DNA of 51,915 nt from Paulinella micropora (Eukaryota; Cercozoa; Imbricatea; Euglyphida; Paulinellidae). The translations under genes were made by a program, and so were the position numbers. Of the stretch, positions 1 to 9,306 are shown one piece after another. Position 1 is the first letter of the stretch; every line of letters begins with the position of its first letter. Location of the stretch: NCBI GenBank assembly GCA_019918135.1, contig WBZZ01002058.1:72501-124415 (forward strand). Direction: 5' to 3'. The notes under the pieces are model-generated. The model was not told the origin of the DNA and did no database searches. It saw nothing but the letters and a program-made list of their open reading frames with translations.

Positions 1-427
1 GAAAGTTGGAAAAGTTGGAAAGTAAGGAAAGTTGGTGAAAAGGTTTTGTTCAGGCCTGGCTGCGCAGAATTCCTAAAATACCCATAGTAGTGCCTTTTTG
101 CTAACCAAAGTGTCATTCAAACAAAGACTACGTTTTTGGGTTAGACCTATATGTTTTTGAGTAGTTGATAACCTGAAACTCATCATGAATTTTCGTAAAT
201 TCACGACTTCGTCCAGGTTGAAAGTATAGAAAAAAAATCTTCTATTACATACATATATGCACATCATGAATTTGGTTGTTTTAAGGTTTCCTATTGATTT
301 GGCGCACAATCAATACGAGAGCACAAAACACCCCAAAAGCCCTCTACAGAGCACTAAGGAAAACATATATATCTATCCGACACTTTTAAATTACTTATTA
401 AGTAAATAAAAAAGTGTCTAATATAAA
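1..427. other. left flank, no gene seen
   Basis: The first 40 bases are purine-rich, with repeated GAAAGTTGG-like words. The rest is AT-rich with stops in all frames apart from a 78-codon minus-strand ORF that has no recognisable features. I see no terminal inverted repeat matching the other end of the viral segment near 10,456, so the left viral boundary is undefined and may lie outside the window. Confidence 0.5.
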
Positions 428-640
428 ATGATTAGAAAAATTACGAACGGTAGTGTATATGTCTCTACAGATAGAGTTTATATAAAATGGTGTGAGAATG
501 GTGTGAAGAAGAAGAAAGAAATATATATAGCAAAAAAGATGTCAAAGGAAGAAGCAGAAAAGCAAGCAAGGGAGTTTTACGAAAAGGAAGTATTATCAAA
601 ATACGACAAGATAATAAAAATACAGATTACAACCAATTAG
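428..640 (+). CDS. small hypothetical protein, 70 aa, viral segment
   Basis: The ORF runs from ATG to TAG and encodes a lysine- and tyrosine-rich 70-residue protein. The N-terminal half reads as short beta strands (VYVSTDRVYIKW, EIYIAKK). The second half is helical (SKEEAEKQAREFYEKEV). AT-rich codon use matches the neighbouring viral genes, and it is the first gene of the plus-strand block. I do not recognise a family. The arrangement resembles the small strand-helix DNA-binding modules found next to phage integrase domains, but that is only an impression. Confidence 0.5.
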   Translation: MIRKITNGSVYVSTDRVYIKWCENGVKKKKEIYIAKKMSKEEAEKQAREFYEKEVLSKYDKIIKIQITTN

Positions 641-663
641 CAAAGCAAAAGAAAACAGAATAG

Positions 664-792
664 AGAAAGAATAATATCAAAGAAAAATATACATGTGTAT
701 GTGGAAAAACGATAGGAATATACTGCAAATACGCGCACGAAAAAACAGAGTTTCATAGAGATTTCTTCCCGGAGAGAGAGATGAGATTATGA
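664..792 (+). pseudogene. short open fragment with a CxCG knuckle
   Basis: A 42-codon open stretch without a convincing start codon contains C-V-C-G followed by Y-C-K-Y-A-H, the spacing of a small zinc-binding knuckle. A similar C-P-C-G plus histidines occurs at the C-terminus of the GIY-YIG gene on the other strand (about 5,040-5,070). It is probably the remnant of a small zinc-finger gene of the virus. It may also be chance. Confidence 0.25.
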
Positions 793-915
793 TAGGAGGT
801 TGTCTAGTTGAACATATATGTCGCAGACATGATGACATAGAAAGATATTATGAAAATAAAAAACAAATAATTAATTTTATTTTAAACAAATTATCTATAA
901 TCTATTATATATAAC

Positions 916-1190
916 ATGATGAATACAAGAGTTGTAGGTGTTTCATTTGAAGGACGTTATCTTGTCTTATCTTAAATCAAAAAGAGAAAAAGTTTTTATC
1001 AGATGTGAGCCAGAAAATAAGTTTGATAAAAATGCTGTAAGGGTTGAATCTGAAAGCGGGAAACATATCTGCTATATTAATAAAAAATTTAGCTCCTTCA
1101 TTAAAATTTGAAGGAAAGAAACAAGTATATTATTCAATTTATGGCGATGAAGTTGGAAAACATTACGGAATAGAAATTACTATCCCATAA
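916..1190 (+). pseudogene. HIRAN-domain protein, frameshifted
   Basis: Three reading frames used in turn give a complete small HIRAN domain. The ATG at 916 opens with R-V-V-G-V-S-F-E-G-R-Y. A second frame (about 968-1,085) gives L-K-S-K-R-E-K-V-F-I-R-C-E-P-E-N-K-F-D-K-N-A-V-R-V and H-I-x-Y-I. A third frame (about 1,088-1,190) gives the L-A-P-S-L-K-F-E-G ending and a strand-rich tail to TAA. HIRAN domains occur alone or fused to SWI2/SNF2 helicases and bind DNA ends (family knowledge). The two frame changes, one of them by an A6 run, are either real decay or consensus errors. A stand-alone HIRAN gene fits a DNA virus repair or replication role (inference). Confidence 0.65.
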
Positions 1191-1285
1191 TAATTATTAA
1201 TTTAAATTAAAGATTATTTTTCTATATGTATATATAACATTGGTAGAAAACAAATATACAAGACACCAGAAGAAAAAAGGAAGCA

Positions 1286-1459
1286 ATGCGAAAAAGAGCC
1301 AGAGATTTTATTAAAAAAGACACCGAAAGACACAAGCAGAAGGCAATGGAATATTATAATCAAAATAAAACAGCGATAGCAGAAAAAAGAAAGAAAAAAA
1401 GAGAAGATGTAAAGCAGGCTTTGCTTAAATTAAAAAGAATGGAGGATGCATTGAAATGA
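1286..1459 (+). CDS. small basic coiled-coil protein, 57 aa
   Basis: ATG-to-TGA ORF of 58 codons. The product is almost entirely charged helix: an N-terminal R/K-rich part (MRKRARDFIKKD), a Y-Y-N-Q-N-K core and a C-terminal K-R-K-K-K-R-E-D-V-K-Q-A-L-L-K-L-K-R-M heptad-like stretch. It lies on the coding strand of the early viral block. No family is recognised. Strong positive charge suggests nucleic-acid binding (inference). Confidence 0.4.
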   Translation: MRKRARDFIKKDTERHKQKAMEYYNQNKTAIAEKRKKKREDVKQALLKLKRMEDALK

Positions 1460-1556
1460 ATTTCTATTTAAGGGTTAATATATTATTAGTTATATATATA
1501 ACAGATAATTATTTAATATTTTCTTAATATTTTATATCTCAATTGATATAAAAAGT

Positions 1557-1871
1557 ATGACACCACCCTTACCATCAGCACCAAGACCGAGTGAAAATGT
1601 GAGTGAACTATTGAAGACTAGGGCACATTTGCGGGAAACTAAGATGCGTGAAGCGAAGAAGCGAGAGGTAAAACTTATTGAGTTAAGACCAACACGAAAT
1701 AGAGCCTTAAATTCATACACATACCGCTTTAAAAAACTTGATATCAAATTCTATGATATGGATGAGATAGATTTTACAATAATGAGAGCGGTAAGAGATG
1801 CTAGAAACAGATGTATGAAGGAGAATGCGAGTATTCACGTTAAGTTTGCTTATATTACTAAGACCCTTTAA
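1557..1871 (+). CDS. hypothetical protein, 104 aa, viral segment
   Basis: Complete ORF from ATG to TAA. The N-terminus is proline-rich (MTPPLPSAPRPS). It is followed by a long basic helix (LRETKMREAKKREVKLIELRP) and a mixed C-terminal domain with Y-T-Y-R-F-K-K-L-D and a D-E-I-D-F turn. It is the longest unbroken small gene of the plus-strand block, upstream of the polymerase. I do not recognise a family. Confidence 0.5.
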   Translation: MTPPLPSAPRPSENVSELLKTRAHLRETKMREAKKREVKLIELRPTRNRALNSYTYRFKKLDIKFYDMDEIDFTIMRAVRDARNRCMKENASIHVKFAYITKTL

Positions 1872-1912
1872 TATCCTCGGACGTCCTTTGTTATCTAATT
1901 GACTGACATTAT

Positions 1913-2038
1913 ATGAGTTTTATAAAAAGAAACAAAAATAGGTGTAAAGATTGTTTTAAAACTTATTTTAATAATCATAAATGTAATAATAAAAGAATTA
2001 CATATGCGAGGGCTAAACTAAGAAAAAAGAAAGACTAA
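1913..2038 (+). CDS. tiny zinc-finger protein, 41 aa
   Basis: ATG-to-TAA ORF of 42 codons, 50 bases before the polymerase start. It has C-K-D-C-x8-H-x-C (C-x2-C-x8-H-x-C), which could hold one zinc ion, then a basic tail (R-A-K-L-R-K-K-K-D). Compact basic zinc-knuckle proteins are common in polinton-like and giant-virus genomes, so a real gene is plausible. No specific family is recognised. Confidence 0.4.
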   Translation: MSFIKRNKNRCKDCFKTYFNNHKCNNKRITYARAKLRKKKD

Positions 2039-2087
2039 GTTAATAGTTTATTAACAACTTTTAAGGAAATGAAATATAATAATTAAG

Positions 2088-4117
2088 ATGAGATTTTTCA
2101 TTATGATTTAGAAACATACAGAAACGCGGACGAAATCCATACCCCGTATTTAGCATGTTATACGATTGCGGGTATCGGTTTTAAATATGTTGCTGGTGAT
2201 GATTGCATTTCAAAACTGATTGATATAATATTTCAATGCGAGGAATACTTAGCGAAAAGAAAACCAAAAGCGACATTTTATGTTAATGCTTTCAACGGGA
2301 GCAATTTGACCATTACTTCCTCCAAAAAGAATTTATTAAAAGAAAAATAAAAGACACTCCATTGATGAACAATGGAGCAATCATTTCAATGGAATATAAA
2401 AATATGAAATTCTGGGACATTTCAAAGCACACTGAAGGAAGCCTTAAAAAGAACCTTGAAAGTTTAGGCTGTAATGTTTTGAAAGGTGATTTTGACCATG
2501 AAAAAGCGAAACGATGGGAAGAAATGGACGACGAAATGAAAAAAGAATGTTTGATATATTTAGAAAAAGACGTTATGGGATTGAAAGAATTATACGAAAC
2601 ACTAAATAAACCAATATTTGACAAACATAAGAACCTTTCTGAATTTATGTCTACGTCTTCTTTAACTTTTAATCTTTGGAAAAAGAAAATAGATAAAAAA
2701 TATATTATCCCGCTTCCAAAATTAAAACAAAAAGGAAATTTTAGAAAGGCTGTATATGGTGCTAGAACTTATCCAAGCAAAAGACGATTTATATCCGAGC
2801 AATATCAAAAATACATTAATGGCGAAATCGGTTTTGATGAGGTTGTAGATTATCTTATTGATGCGGATGTTGTAAGTCTTTATCCAACTGCAATGCTTGA
2901 ATTATTTATGACTGGAGAAATAAAGGAATTTCAAGGAGAAATGAAAGGGAAAATGGGTATATATAATGTTGATTACATATCTCCAAAAAATCTATTACAC
3001 CCGCGAGTGCCTTTTCGCGATAGTAAAGGTTGCTTAAAGTGGGAATTAAGAGATATGAAAGACCAATGGCTTACTTCTGTAGATATTGAAGATATGATTG
3101 AATTTGGCTACCAAGTCAAAATCAATCGCGGGTATTATTCGGAAGGGGCTGAACCAGTATTCAAAGATTATATACTAGAGTTATTTAAACGAAAACAAAA
3201 CTCAAAGAAAGGAACACCGCAGTATTTATTAGCAAAGTTATTTATGAATGCTTTATACAGAAAGACAATTCAAAGACCAATTAATTCTGTAAGCAAATTC
3301 ATAACAAAAAATCATGAGTATTGGAAATTCTGGCCTAAACACATGATAACCGATATTGAAAAGTTTGAAGAGACTAATGGTGAGTTATGGTTAATTTCAG
3401 GTATTCCGAGAGATAATAAACTGAAAGAAGAAAAAATTACAAAACCAACACAATATGGAGCCTTTATATTAGCATACAGCAGACGAATTATGTATAAGTA
3501 TATGACTGAAGCCAACCCAGACAACGACCCAGACAGAGATGATTATTATACAGATACAGAGAGCATACAAAGCATGGAGCCTTTATATTAGCATACAGCA
3601 GACGAATTATGTATAAGTATATGACTGAAGCCAACCCAGACAACGACCCAGACAGAGATTATTATTATACAGATACAGAGAGCATACAAAGCCATGTAAG
3701 AAACATTGAACATATAAAGAGATTTAGAGATAAAACAATCGGTGGAATGGATGACGACCTCGGAACTGGTTGCAAAATAATAAGGGGAATATGGGTAGCA
3801 CCAAAATTATATATGTTAGAGTATGTAAAGAAAGGCGAAGAAAAAGGTAAAACTCATTTCCACTTTAGAGGTAAAGGCTTAGACTTAAAAAATTAAATCC
3901 CATTTCATACGAATTAATGGACAAGGGCGAAAGCCTAACAAACACAAGAGACTTTATAATGAAGAAGATACACACGAGCAGAAACAGCAAACAGCAACAC
4001 ATTGAACACTTTAGCATACAACACCAAAGGAACGTCGTAAAAGTTGTTCATAATTCCAGATGGTGCGGACGCGCGTTTATCAACGAAATGATAGTATCCC
4101 GCATGGATATAAAATAA
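2088..4117 (+). pseudogene. polB: protein-primed family B DNA polymerase, broken
   Basis: This is the replicative polymerase of polinton-like viruses, which starts DNA synthesis from a terminal protein. Visible 3'-5' exonuclease motifs are DLET (2,105-2,116), an N-G-S-N segment (about 2,295) and Y-L-E-K-D (about 2,557). Polymerase motif A is D-x-x-S-L-Y-P (about 2,866). A motif B-like helix with N-A-L-Y-R-K lies near 3,240, and motif C is Y-T-D-T-E-S (about 3,545). A K-L-Y motif follows at about 3,806. The ORF is interrupted by frame changes near 2,096 (T run), 2,306 (T run) and 3,888 (A run). A 119-bp tandem duplication also shifts frame and duplicates motif C. The longest intact piece is 2,362-3,591 (409 aa). 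C-terminal frames after 3,900 are uncertain. The gene is non-functional as read. The homopolymer breaks could be consensus errors, the duplication less easily. Confidence 0.85.
3455..3692 (+). repeat. 119-bp tandem duplication inside polB
   Basis: Bases 3,455-3,573 and 3,574-3,692 are copies of each other, differing at one visible position (GATGATT versus GATTATT). The unit contains the coding sequence for the polymerase motif C (YTDTES). Because 119 is not a multiple of three, the reading frame shifts and the first copy ends in a stop. Confidence 0.95.
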
Positions 4118-4176
4118 CTGCTTAAATAAATAAATAATTTTTTTCAATAATTTTTTTTACCAGTCTATATACACCA

Positions 4177-4476
4177 ATGACAACCCTAACCAGACTATGT
4201 GAGAAGTTTGAAAAACTTTCAATTGAGAAGAAGAAGGAATTCTTTTCAGTAAAAGATGTGCAACAGATAATTGATGAAGAAATTAAGGCGATTGAAAAGA
4301 GAAAGGAAGGAAAGCCAAAGGATACTTTTCCATTTGGTAAGTATAAATGTAAGAAAATTCAAGATGTAGCGGTTATTGATAAGCCATACCTTGAATGGGT
4401 TATGAAACAGTCGTGGTTTGATAAATTTACGGACATTAAAAGTGAAGTAAAAAAATACATTTACAATAAAAATTAA
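4177..4476 (+). CDS. small protein with ExoX-C-terminal-like module
   Basis: A 99-residue ORF. Residues 1-45 form a charged helix (LTRLCEKFEKLSIEKKKEFF). Residues about 54-99 carry P-F-G-K-Y-K-x-K-x-I-x-D-V-x-x-I-D-K-P-Y-L-E-W-V, the pattern of the small module at the C-terminus of ExoX-like exonucleases and in many phage proteins. The exonuclease domain itself is absent. The next gene carries the same module, so the two are paralogues. The role is unknown; partnering with the replication machinery is an inference from position just after polB. Confidence 0.65.
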   Translation: MTTLTRLCEKFEKLSIEKKKEFFSVKDVQQIIDEEIKAIEKRKEGKPKDTFPFGKYKCKKIQDVAVIDKPYLEWVMKQSWFDKFTDIKSEVKKYIYNKN

Positions 4477-4496
4477 TATTTACTTTATATATATTA

Positions 4497-4910
4497 ATGA
4501 CTGACCTGAACACCAAACAAGACTACTTGAACGAAATTGAAAAATGGAACCTTGATAGCGAAATTAAGAAACCTTCAATTAAATGGACTAAGCCTGATAT
4601 TGTTTCTTTCTATGAGCAATATAAACCACGTGATGACAATGTGAAAGTAGTTATTCCGTTAGAAAACGTGTTGGACGAAGAACCAAGCATACCTTTTAAG
4701 GAGACTGATTTAAAAGAGACTGGAATTACCGAAATCAAGGTAAATACAGGCGAAGAGATAGCGCAAAATGAAACCGATATTTTTCTTCAATATGGTAAGT
4801 ATAAAAAAATGAAAATTGAAGATGTTGCTAAGATTGATAAACCATACCTTGAGTATTTAATGCAACAACCTTATTTTAATAATAAAGATGCGGTAAAAAA
4901 ATATCTCTGA
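4497..4910 (+). CDS. second ExoX-C-terminal-like module protein
   Basis: A 137-residue ORF starting 20 bases after the previous stop and ending in two TGA codons in a row. The N-terminal about 90 residues are acidic and probably disordered (KPSIKWTKPDIVSFYEQYKP). The C-terminal 45 residues repeat the module of the upstream gene: Y-G-K-Y-K-K-M-K-I-E-D-V-A-K-I-D-K-P-Y-L-E-Y-L-M. It is the last plus-strand gene before the convergent minus-strand block. The pair probably arose by gene duplication followed by divergence of the N-terminal part. Confidence 0.65.
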   Translation: MTDLNTKQDYLNEIEKWNLDSEIKKPSIKWTKPDIVSFYEQYKPRDDNVKVVIPLENVLDEEPSIPFKETDLKETGITEIKVNTGEEIAQNETDIFLQYGKYKKMKIEDVAKIDKPYLEYLMQQPYFNNKDAVKKYL

Positions 4911-4956
4911 TGATACATCGCTTTCCATTAAATTTTTTATTATTTTTTTTTTGTTT

Positions 4957-5466
4957 CTACAAATGATTTAGTTCATTATGACATCTTATAACCCATTTTA
5001 AATGATATGTAGAATGTTTATGTCTTTTTCTGTGTGAATGAACAATTCGTCTTCCACAAGGGCATTCAACTTTTTTTAGATTATGGGCTCTCAATCTCTC
5101 CTTATGAATTTCTTTGTACTGTCTATTGTATTCTTTTTTGTTCTGATTACATGGGACTGTGATACCAGTTTTAAAATTATCGTTTATACACTTTGTATGT
5201 CTTATCCAGTATCATTTTCTCTGTTCTAATTCAAGGTGCCTATCACAAGGGAAAGCCTCAATCAATTCAATCCTATAGTCGTTCTTTTCTATAATTGAAA
5301 ACGAATAAGTGTAATTTGTCTCACCTCGTTTATACTGATTAAAACTGTATGTGTGAGATTTAACTCTCTGCTCTAATATTTTAATCGTGCTTCCGATATA
5401 CACCTCACCTGTTTTATTACAGATAAGTTTGTAGATTTTTCCATTCTGATATTTGTTGTAGTTCAT
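4957..5466 (-). pseudogene. GIY-YIG endonuclease with in-frame TGA
   Basis: The GIY-YIG nuclease core is clear: G-K-I-Y-K-L-I-C and V-Y-I-G-S-T, then a catalytic-type arginine (E-Q-R-V-K-S-H) and a conserved glutamate region. The start chosen is the ATG at 5,466, because the open stretch to 5,523 overlaps the next gene. After L-E-L-E-Q-R-K comes TGA (5,212-5,214), and the frame then stays open for 84 further codons (Y-W-I-R-H-T...). These include a C-P-C-G/H/H knuckle, and the stop is TAG at 4,957. Tryptophan is common at that position in related viral GIY-YIG proteins (family knowledge), so a TGG to TGA change is the simplest explanation. Such genes act as mobile or host-DNA-cutting endonucleases. 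Confidence 0.75.
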
Positions 5467-5524
5467 TTTATATAATGGTTGGAGTTTATATTTAATATAA
5501 AAATACTCCGTCCATCCATCCACA

Positions 5525-6764
5525 TCAATGGTCTTCTACGAAGTTAGCGATAATATTGACATTTCCTCCTCCACCAACAGAGACAGACTTCTGCGTAAAA
5601 GTTAATACATCACTCGGCGATAGGTATATATCATAACTTCTAAGATTGATTTGTTGAGTTGAAGCACTATTTACATATAGTTTAAAAATTGTTGTTCCGT
5701 TTGCGATAGCACTCGCCTTTGTGTCAGTATCTACAATTGAATACTTAGAATCAACATCTGCAAAACCTGCTCCAGTTAGTGTTTCATTTAATACCATTCT
5801 GACAACATTCGACTTAGTATCTTCATTTGTAATACTTATCAAAGTTGGATAAACATTTGAATAATTTGTTAAATTAGCATCGCCCGCATCAAATACCGCT
5901 TTGTTTATTATACTAATAATAGGACTTTCAGTGGTGTTTGATGCTTTACTTCCTTCCACTTCGTTTGTTATACTTGTGTTTATCGTATTAGTTCCCTCAA
6001 TGAATAAACTCGCACTCGCTGTTTTAAGAGTTTGTATTCCAGTCGCTGCATCATTTCTCATTACTGCTGTAAAAGGTAATGTTGTATTTTGCATGCTTAC
6101 ACCAGTATTAGCATTCGCATACTCAATCATATGAACTAATTGAAATAATCCTGTTATGGGATTTTCAATATAAAACTTAATAGCACCAAACCCAAGATAC
6201 TGAAATTGAATTTGAAATACATTTCCTCTGCTCCAGTCTAAGTCAGGCATAGCATAATTTCCATCGCAAGGGTCGTCCCGGTCTACTTGGTCAATATAAT
6301 TTGCGACACCTCCTTTAATATGTGCAATATTCATTCCTGCTTGATTTTTGTAAAAATAAAATCCATCAACGAGATCATTTCCAATTCCAATATATGAATA
6401 GTAATCTTTTGTATCATCCGTTGTCCATAGAGCAGTAAAGCGGGCTAGGACACCCATTCCAGTTCTATATTTTATTCTCCTTTTACTTACCAGTCTAGCA
6501 TCTGCCGTAGCATCAGCAGTTGTTTTCAATTCAGCCATATTATTCAAAAATGACACAGATGATTTTGTTTCTGTTTTTGTCCATATCCTAGTATTAATGG
6601 TATATGGAAAGATTTCTTATAATACTGGTGAATTGACCTACTACTGCTTCGCCAAAAGCGGTTTTTAAATGATTTGTTTCAATATTACCATCATATCCAA
6701 CACTGACATTTATAAATTCTCCGTCTGGATTTTGTGCGATTAAGTTTCTCTGATGAGTTTTCAT
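5525..6764 (-). pseudogene. fibre-like virion protein, frameshifted
   Basis: The gene is read from ATG at 6,764 (MKTHQRNLIAQNPDGEF) through an N-terminal part ending near 6,600, then by a frame change into a 340-residue ORF to TGA at 5,525. The N-terminus has an A-V-V-G-Q-F-T region followed by an R-R-I-K-Y-R-T-G-M-G-V-L-A-R-F-T segment. I associate that layout with a widespread family of uncharacterised structural proteins in large DNA viruses and polinton-like viruses. The C-terminal half is serine/threonine/asparagine-rich beta structure with repeated S-I-T-N-E and I-I-S-I words, as in fibres or spikes. It sits directly downstream of the capsid gene. A virion surface role is inference. Confidence 0.55.
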
Positions 6765-6835
6765 TGTTTGTTTGTATATATAAAAAAAATCTAAATTTTT
6801 GTTTTGGCTGATAATCTCAAACATGTTTGAGATAT

Positions 6836-8326
6836 TTATGAAATGGAAATCATATTCGCCTTAACCTGAACCTCCCGCTGAGTAACGGCCACGGTGTAGT
6901 GGATGTAGGCAGCATTCGCGGTGGTCGCAATAAACTCCCATCGTCGCTCATTATCAAGACTTAAACCGCTAATTTCATTTTGGTCTTTGCTCCATAGCGG
7001 GCGGGTATTATCATCCCAAGCATCAACCCAGAACCAATTGTATTTATACACATCATTATTCAACAAGGCCGAACCCTCAACCTTTGGCTTCAAATACATA
7101 TAGTCTTCTTCGCTCGCAGTGTCAATGTTGAATTCTTGCTGGCGGGAACCATCCAGAGTAGTGTAAAAATTGGCAACCTTAGCAGCGGCACGATTATTGT
7201 TGTCATAGGCTGTGTTCTTTCTTTCTTCTGTGTTAAAAACAGAGTGATAAATCTTCTTCAAACGGCGACCGTGGCCTCTGTCAAATCGCATAATAATGTT
7301 TTGGCTTGTGCTTGCTTGTGTAGTATTTTTGTAAACATAGGGATAATCAATATTGAAACTCATACCTTCGGGGCTAGCAATCTTCTGCTGGATTGATTGA
7401 ATAACATCGGGGTTCGTTTCAACTGCAAGAAACAAGGCAAGATTGGTGACATCAGCAGATACAGCCATTGGCATGGTAGCATTTAGTGCGGCAAGATAAG
7501 CAGTGCTAATACAAGTAGCCGCACCATTCGTCACCGTATAACCGGTTCTGTCAGTAGCACCCCACACAATCCGCATCGTCAATATTTCTGGAAACATAAT
7601 AGTCTTATCAAGTGCGAAAATAGTGTTAATAATCATACCCAAAGGAATTTTAACATTAATGGCCAAAGCGGCATTCGCTCCACTTCCCACAAGATACTTC
7701 GCCTCGTTGTAATTAACATTTACGGCGGATAGTGCTCCAACTCCAGTCGTCAAAGCAGCATCATCATGACGACGAGCAGAAATCACTGGCTCACGCAATA
7801 GACCCTGAGTAGAGGCGGCAACATCGTTAGCACCATCAGTCGCCGCACGAAAGGCTGTTCTAGTTGCTTCAAGAGTGCTGATATTAATCAAACCGTTAGC
7901 ATTACACTTTTGGAGCATACAACCATATCCACTAGCATCCCCGTGGTTAGGAAGGTCTAGGAAATCCTTCAAACTCATTTCTGGTTTCCACAGCATCTTA
8001 GTTACCATTCTGAGATGGTTAAGGTCGCACAGATAAACACCGCTACGGGTCTGAAGTTGTATCTGGCTAATTTGTCAAAGGCAGTCCATAAAAATTCTAG
8101 AATAAACATTAGCACCGGCCGCTCTCATAGTATAAGTAAAACTCAAATAAGACCTAGCGAGATTAAAAGGTCGGCTAATAAGGTCAAAACTTCGTTTTTG
8201 TCCACCAGCAGTGGTGACTTCAAATGTTCCAGAACCCTCACGAGGGGCGAGTTTATTCAAACGATACGAAGCACTTATGTAGTCGGTTCTAGAAATGTCT
8301 AGTTCGCCGCCGTGTTGAGTTGGCAT
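6836..8326 (-). pseudogene. major capsid protein with in-frame TGA
   Basis: One frame runs from ATG 8,326 to TAA at 6,836, 496 codons, interrupted only by TGA at 8,075-8,077. Both halves fit a double jelly-roll capsid protein. The N-terminus (MPTQHGGELDIS) has an R-S-Y-L-S-F-T-Y strand. After the TGA come Q-I-S-Q-I-Q-L-Q-T-R-S-G-V-Y-L and W-K-P-E-M. The C-terminal barrel includes N-F-Y-T-T-L-D-G-S-R-Q-Q-E-F. Length is right for the family, and it lies between fibre-like and penton-like genes. The stop truncates the protein at 83 residues unless it is read through. TGG to TGA is the simplest change. Tryptophan elsewhere in the gene is coded TGG, so general UGA recoding is not supported. Confidence 0.75.
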
Positions 8327-8415
8327 TTTGTTTTAGGTTTTTTGGCAGTTGTGAAAATTAACTAATTCACTGGAATATATTTATAGAAAAAATAAATAAT
8401 TCTAAATTAAATTAA

Positions 8416-9233
8416 TTAACGGGTTTTTAACAAACTGAAAAATGATGTAAATAAATTAAAATAATTACTCTCTCTGTAAATAAACAATGTCATAACGATA
8501 CCCAAACCATTAAGATTTATAGCCTGATCGTTTTCGTCTGTAAGATAAAACCTATATACATTATTTGAACTAGTTGATAATTTCTTACCATACTCAGACC
8601 CACTTCCGTCGTATATAATGGCTCCAAATGGAATTTCATTCGCCGTGTATATTTCTTGTAGCACGTGATTATCTCCTTCACCAACTAAGTCCGATTGAAG
8701 GTATAAAGTCTTTTCGCTAGAATAATTACGTTCGGCGATTTAATAAAATCATTAGCGAAGAAATATGTTGAATTTCTATCAAACCCCATAACCTCGTGAA
8801 TACGGGTATCATCATCAAATATAAAACGCGGTTGAATTCCTTTATTCTCTGACACACTGAATGTTAATTTTCCATCTTCTGGTTCTATGTTTGTATTATT
8901 ACTAGATACCACATATGTATAATTATTTGGGCTGTCTGCGGTTAGCACCTCCGACAACTTATTTTTTAGATTGTTCATTGTGTAGATTGTGTAGTTTCCC
9001 TCAGGTATCGTAATTAAAGCCTCATACCCGTCTTCGCTAAGAGTAAAAGTATTATATGGTGAAGCCACAGAGTAATACGACTTCGGCACATATATATGAA
9101 GCATTTTACAATGTGTGGGATTGTCTAGCCTCTTCATATTGACTTCGTGTGTAAAGTCGCTGTCTGTGCCAGTTATCCTATTTTTGCTGTTGATATAGTA
9201 AATACCCGAACTTCTTCCTCCCTTATAGTCCAT
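8416..9233 (-). pseudogene. minor capsid (penton-like) protein, frameshifted
   Basis: ATG at 9,233 begins MDYKGGRSSGIYYINSKNR, followed by T-G-T-D-S-D-F-T-H-E-V, an N-terminal pattern I associate with polinton-like minor capsid proteins. It continues as beta-rich sequence to about 8,733, where the frame changes near A-A-C-G-T-A-A-T. The second part (to 8,416) gives E-G-D-N-H-V-L-Q-E-I-Y-T-A-N-E-I-P-F-G-A-I-I-Y-D-G-S-G-S and ends in a hydrophobic strand. The gene lies directly upstream of the capsid gene in the same orientation, as expected for a vertex protein. The penton call rests on position and fold impression, not a decisive motif. Confidence 0.55.
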
Positions 9234-9306
9234 TGTTATATTATTAAATATTTTTTTTCAAAATGAAGTTTGTAAAACACACGGGAGCAGTAGCGGGAGT
9301 GTGGAT

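Noticed and set aside
8075..8077. reassigned genetic code with UGA as tryptophan
   Set aside because: Tryptophan in the capsid and polymerase genes is coded TGG, and other viral genes end naturally at TGA (for example 4,910 and 5,525). Two isolated TGA codons are better explained by mutation.
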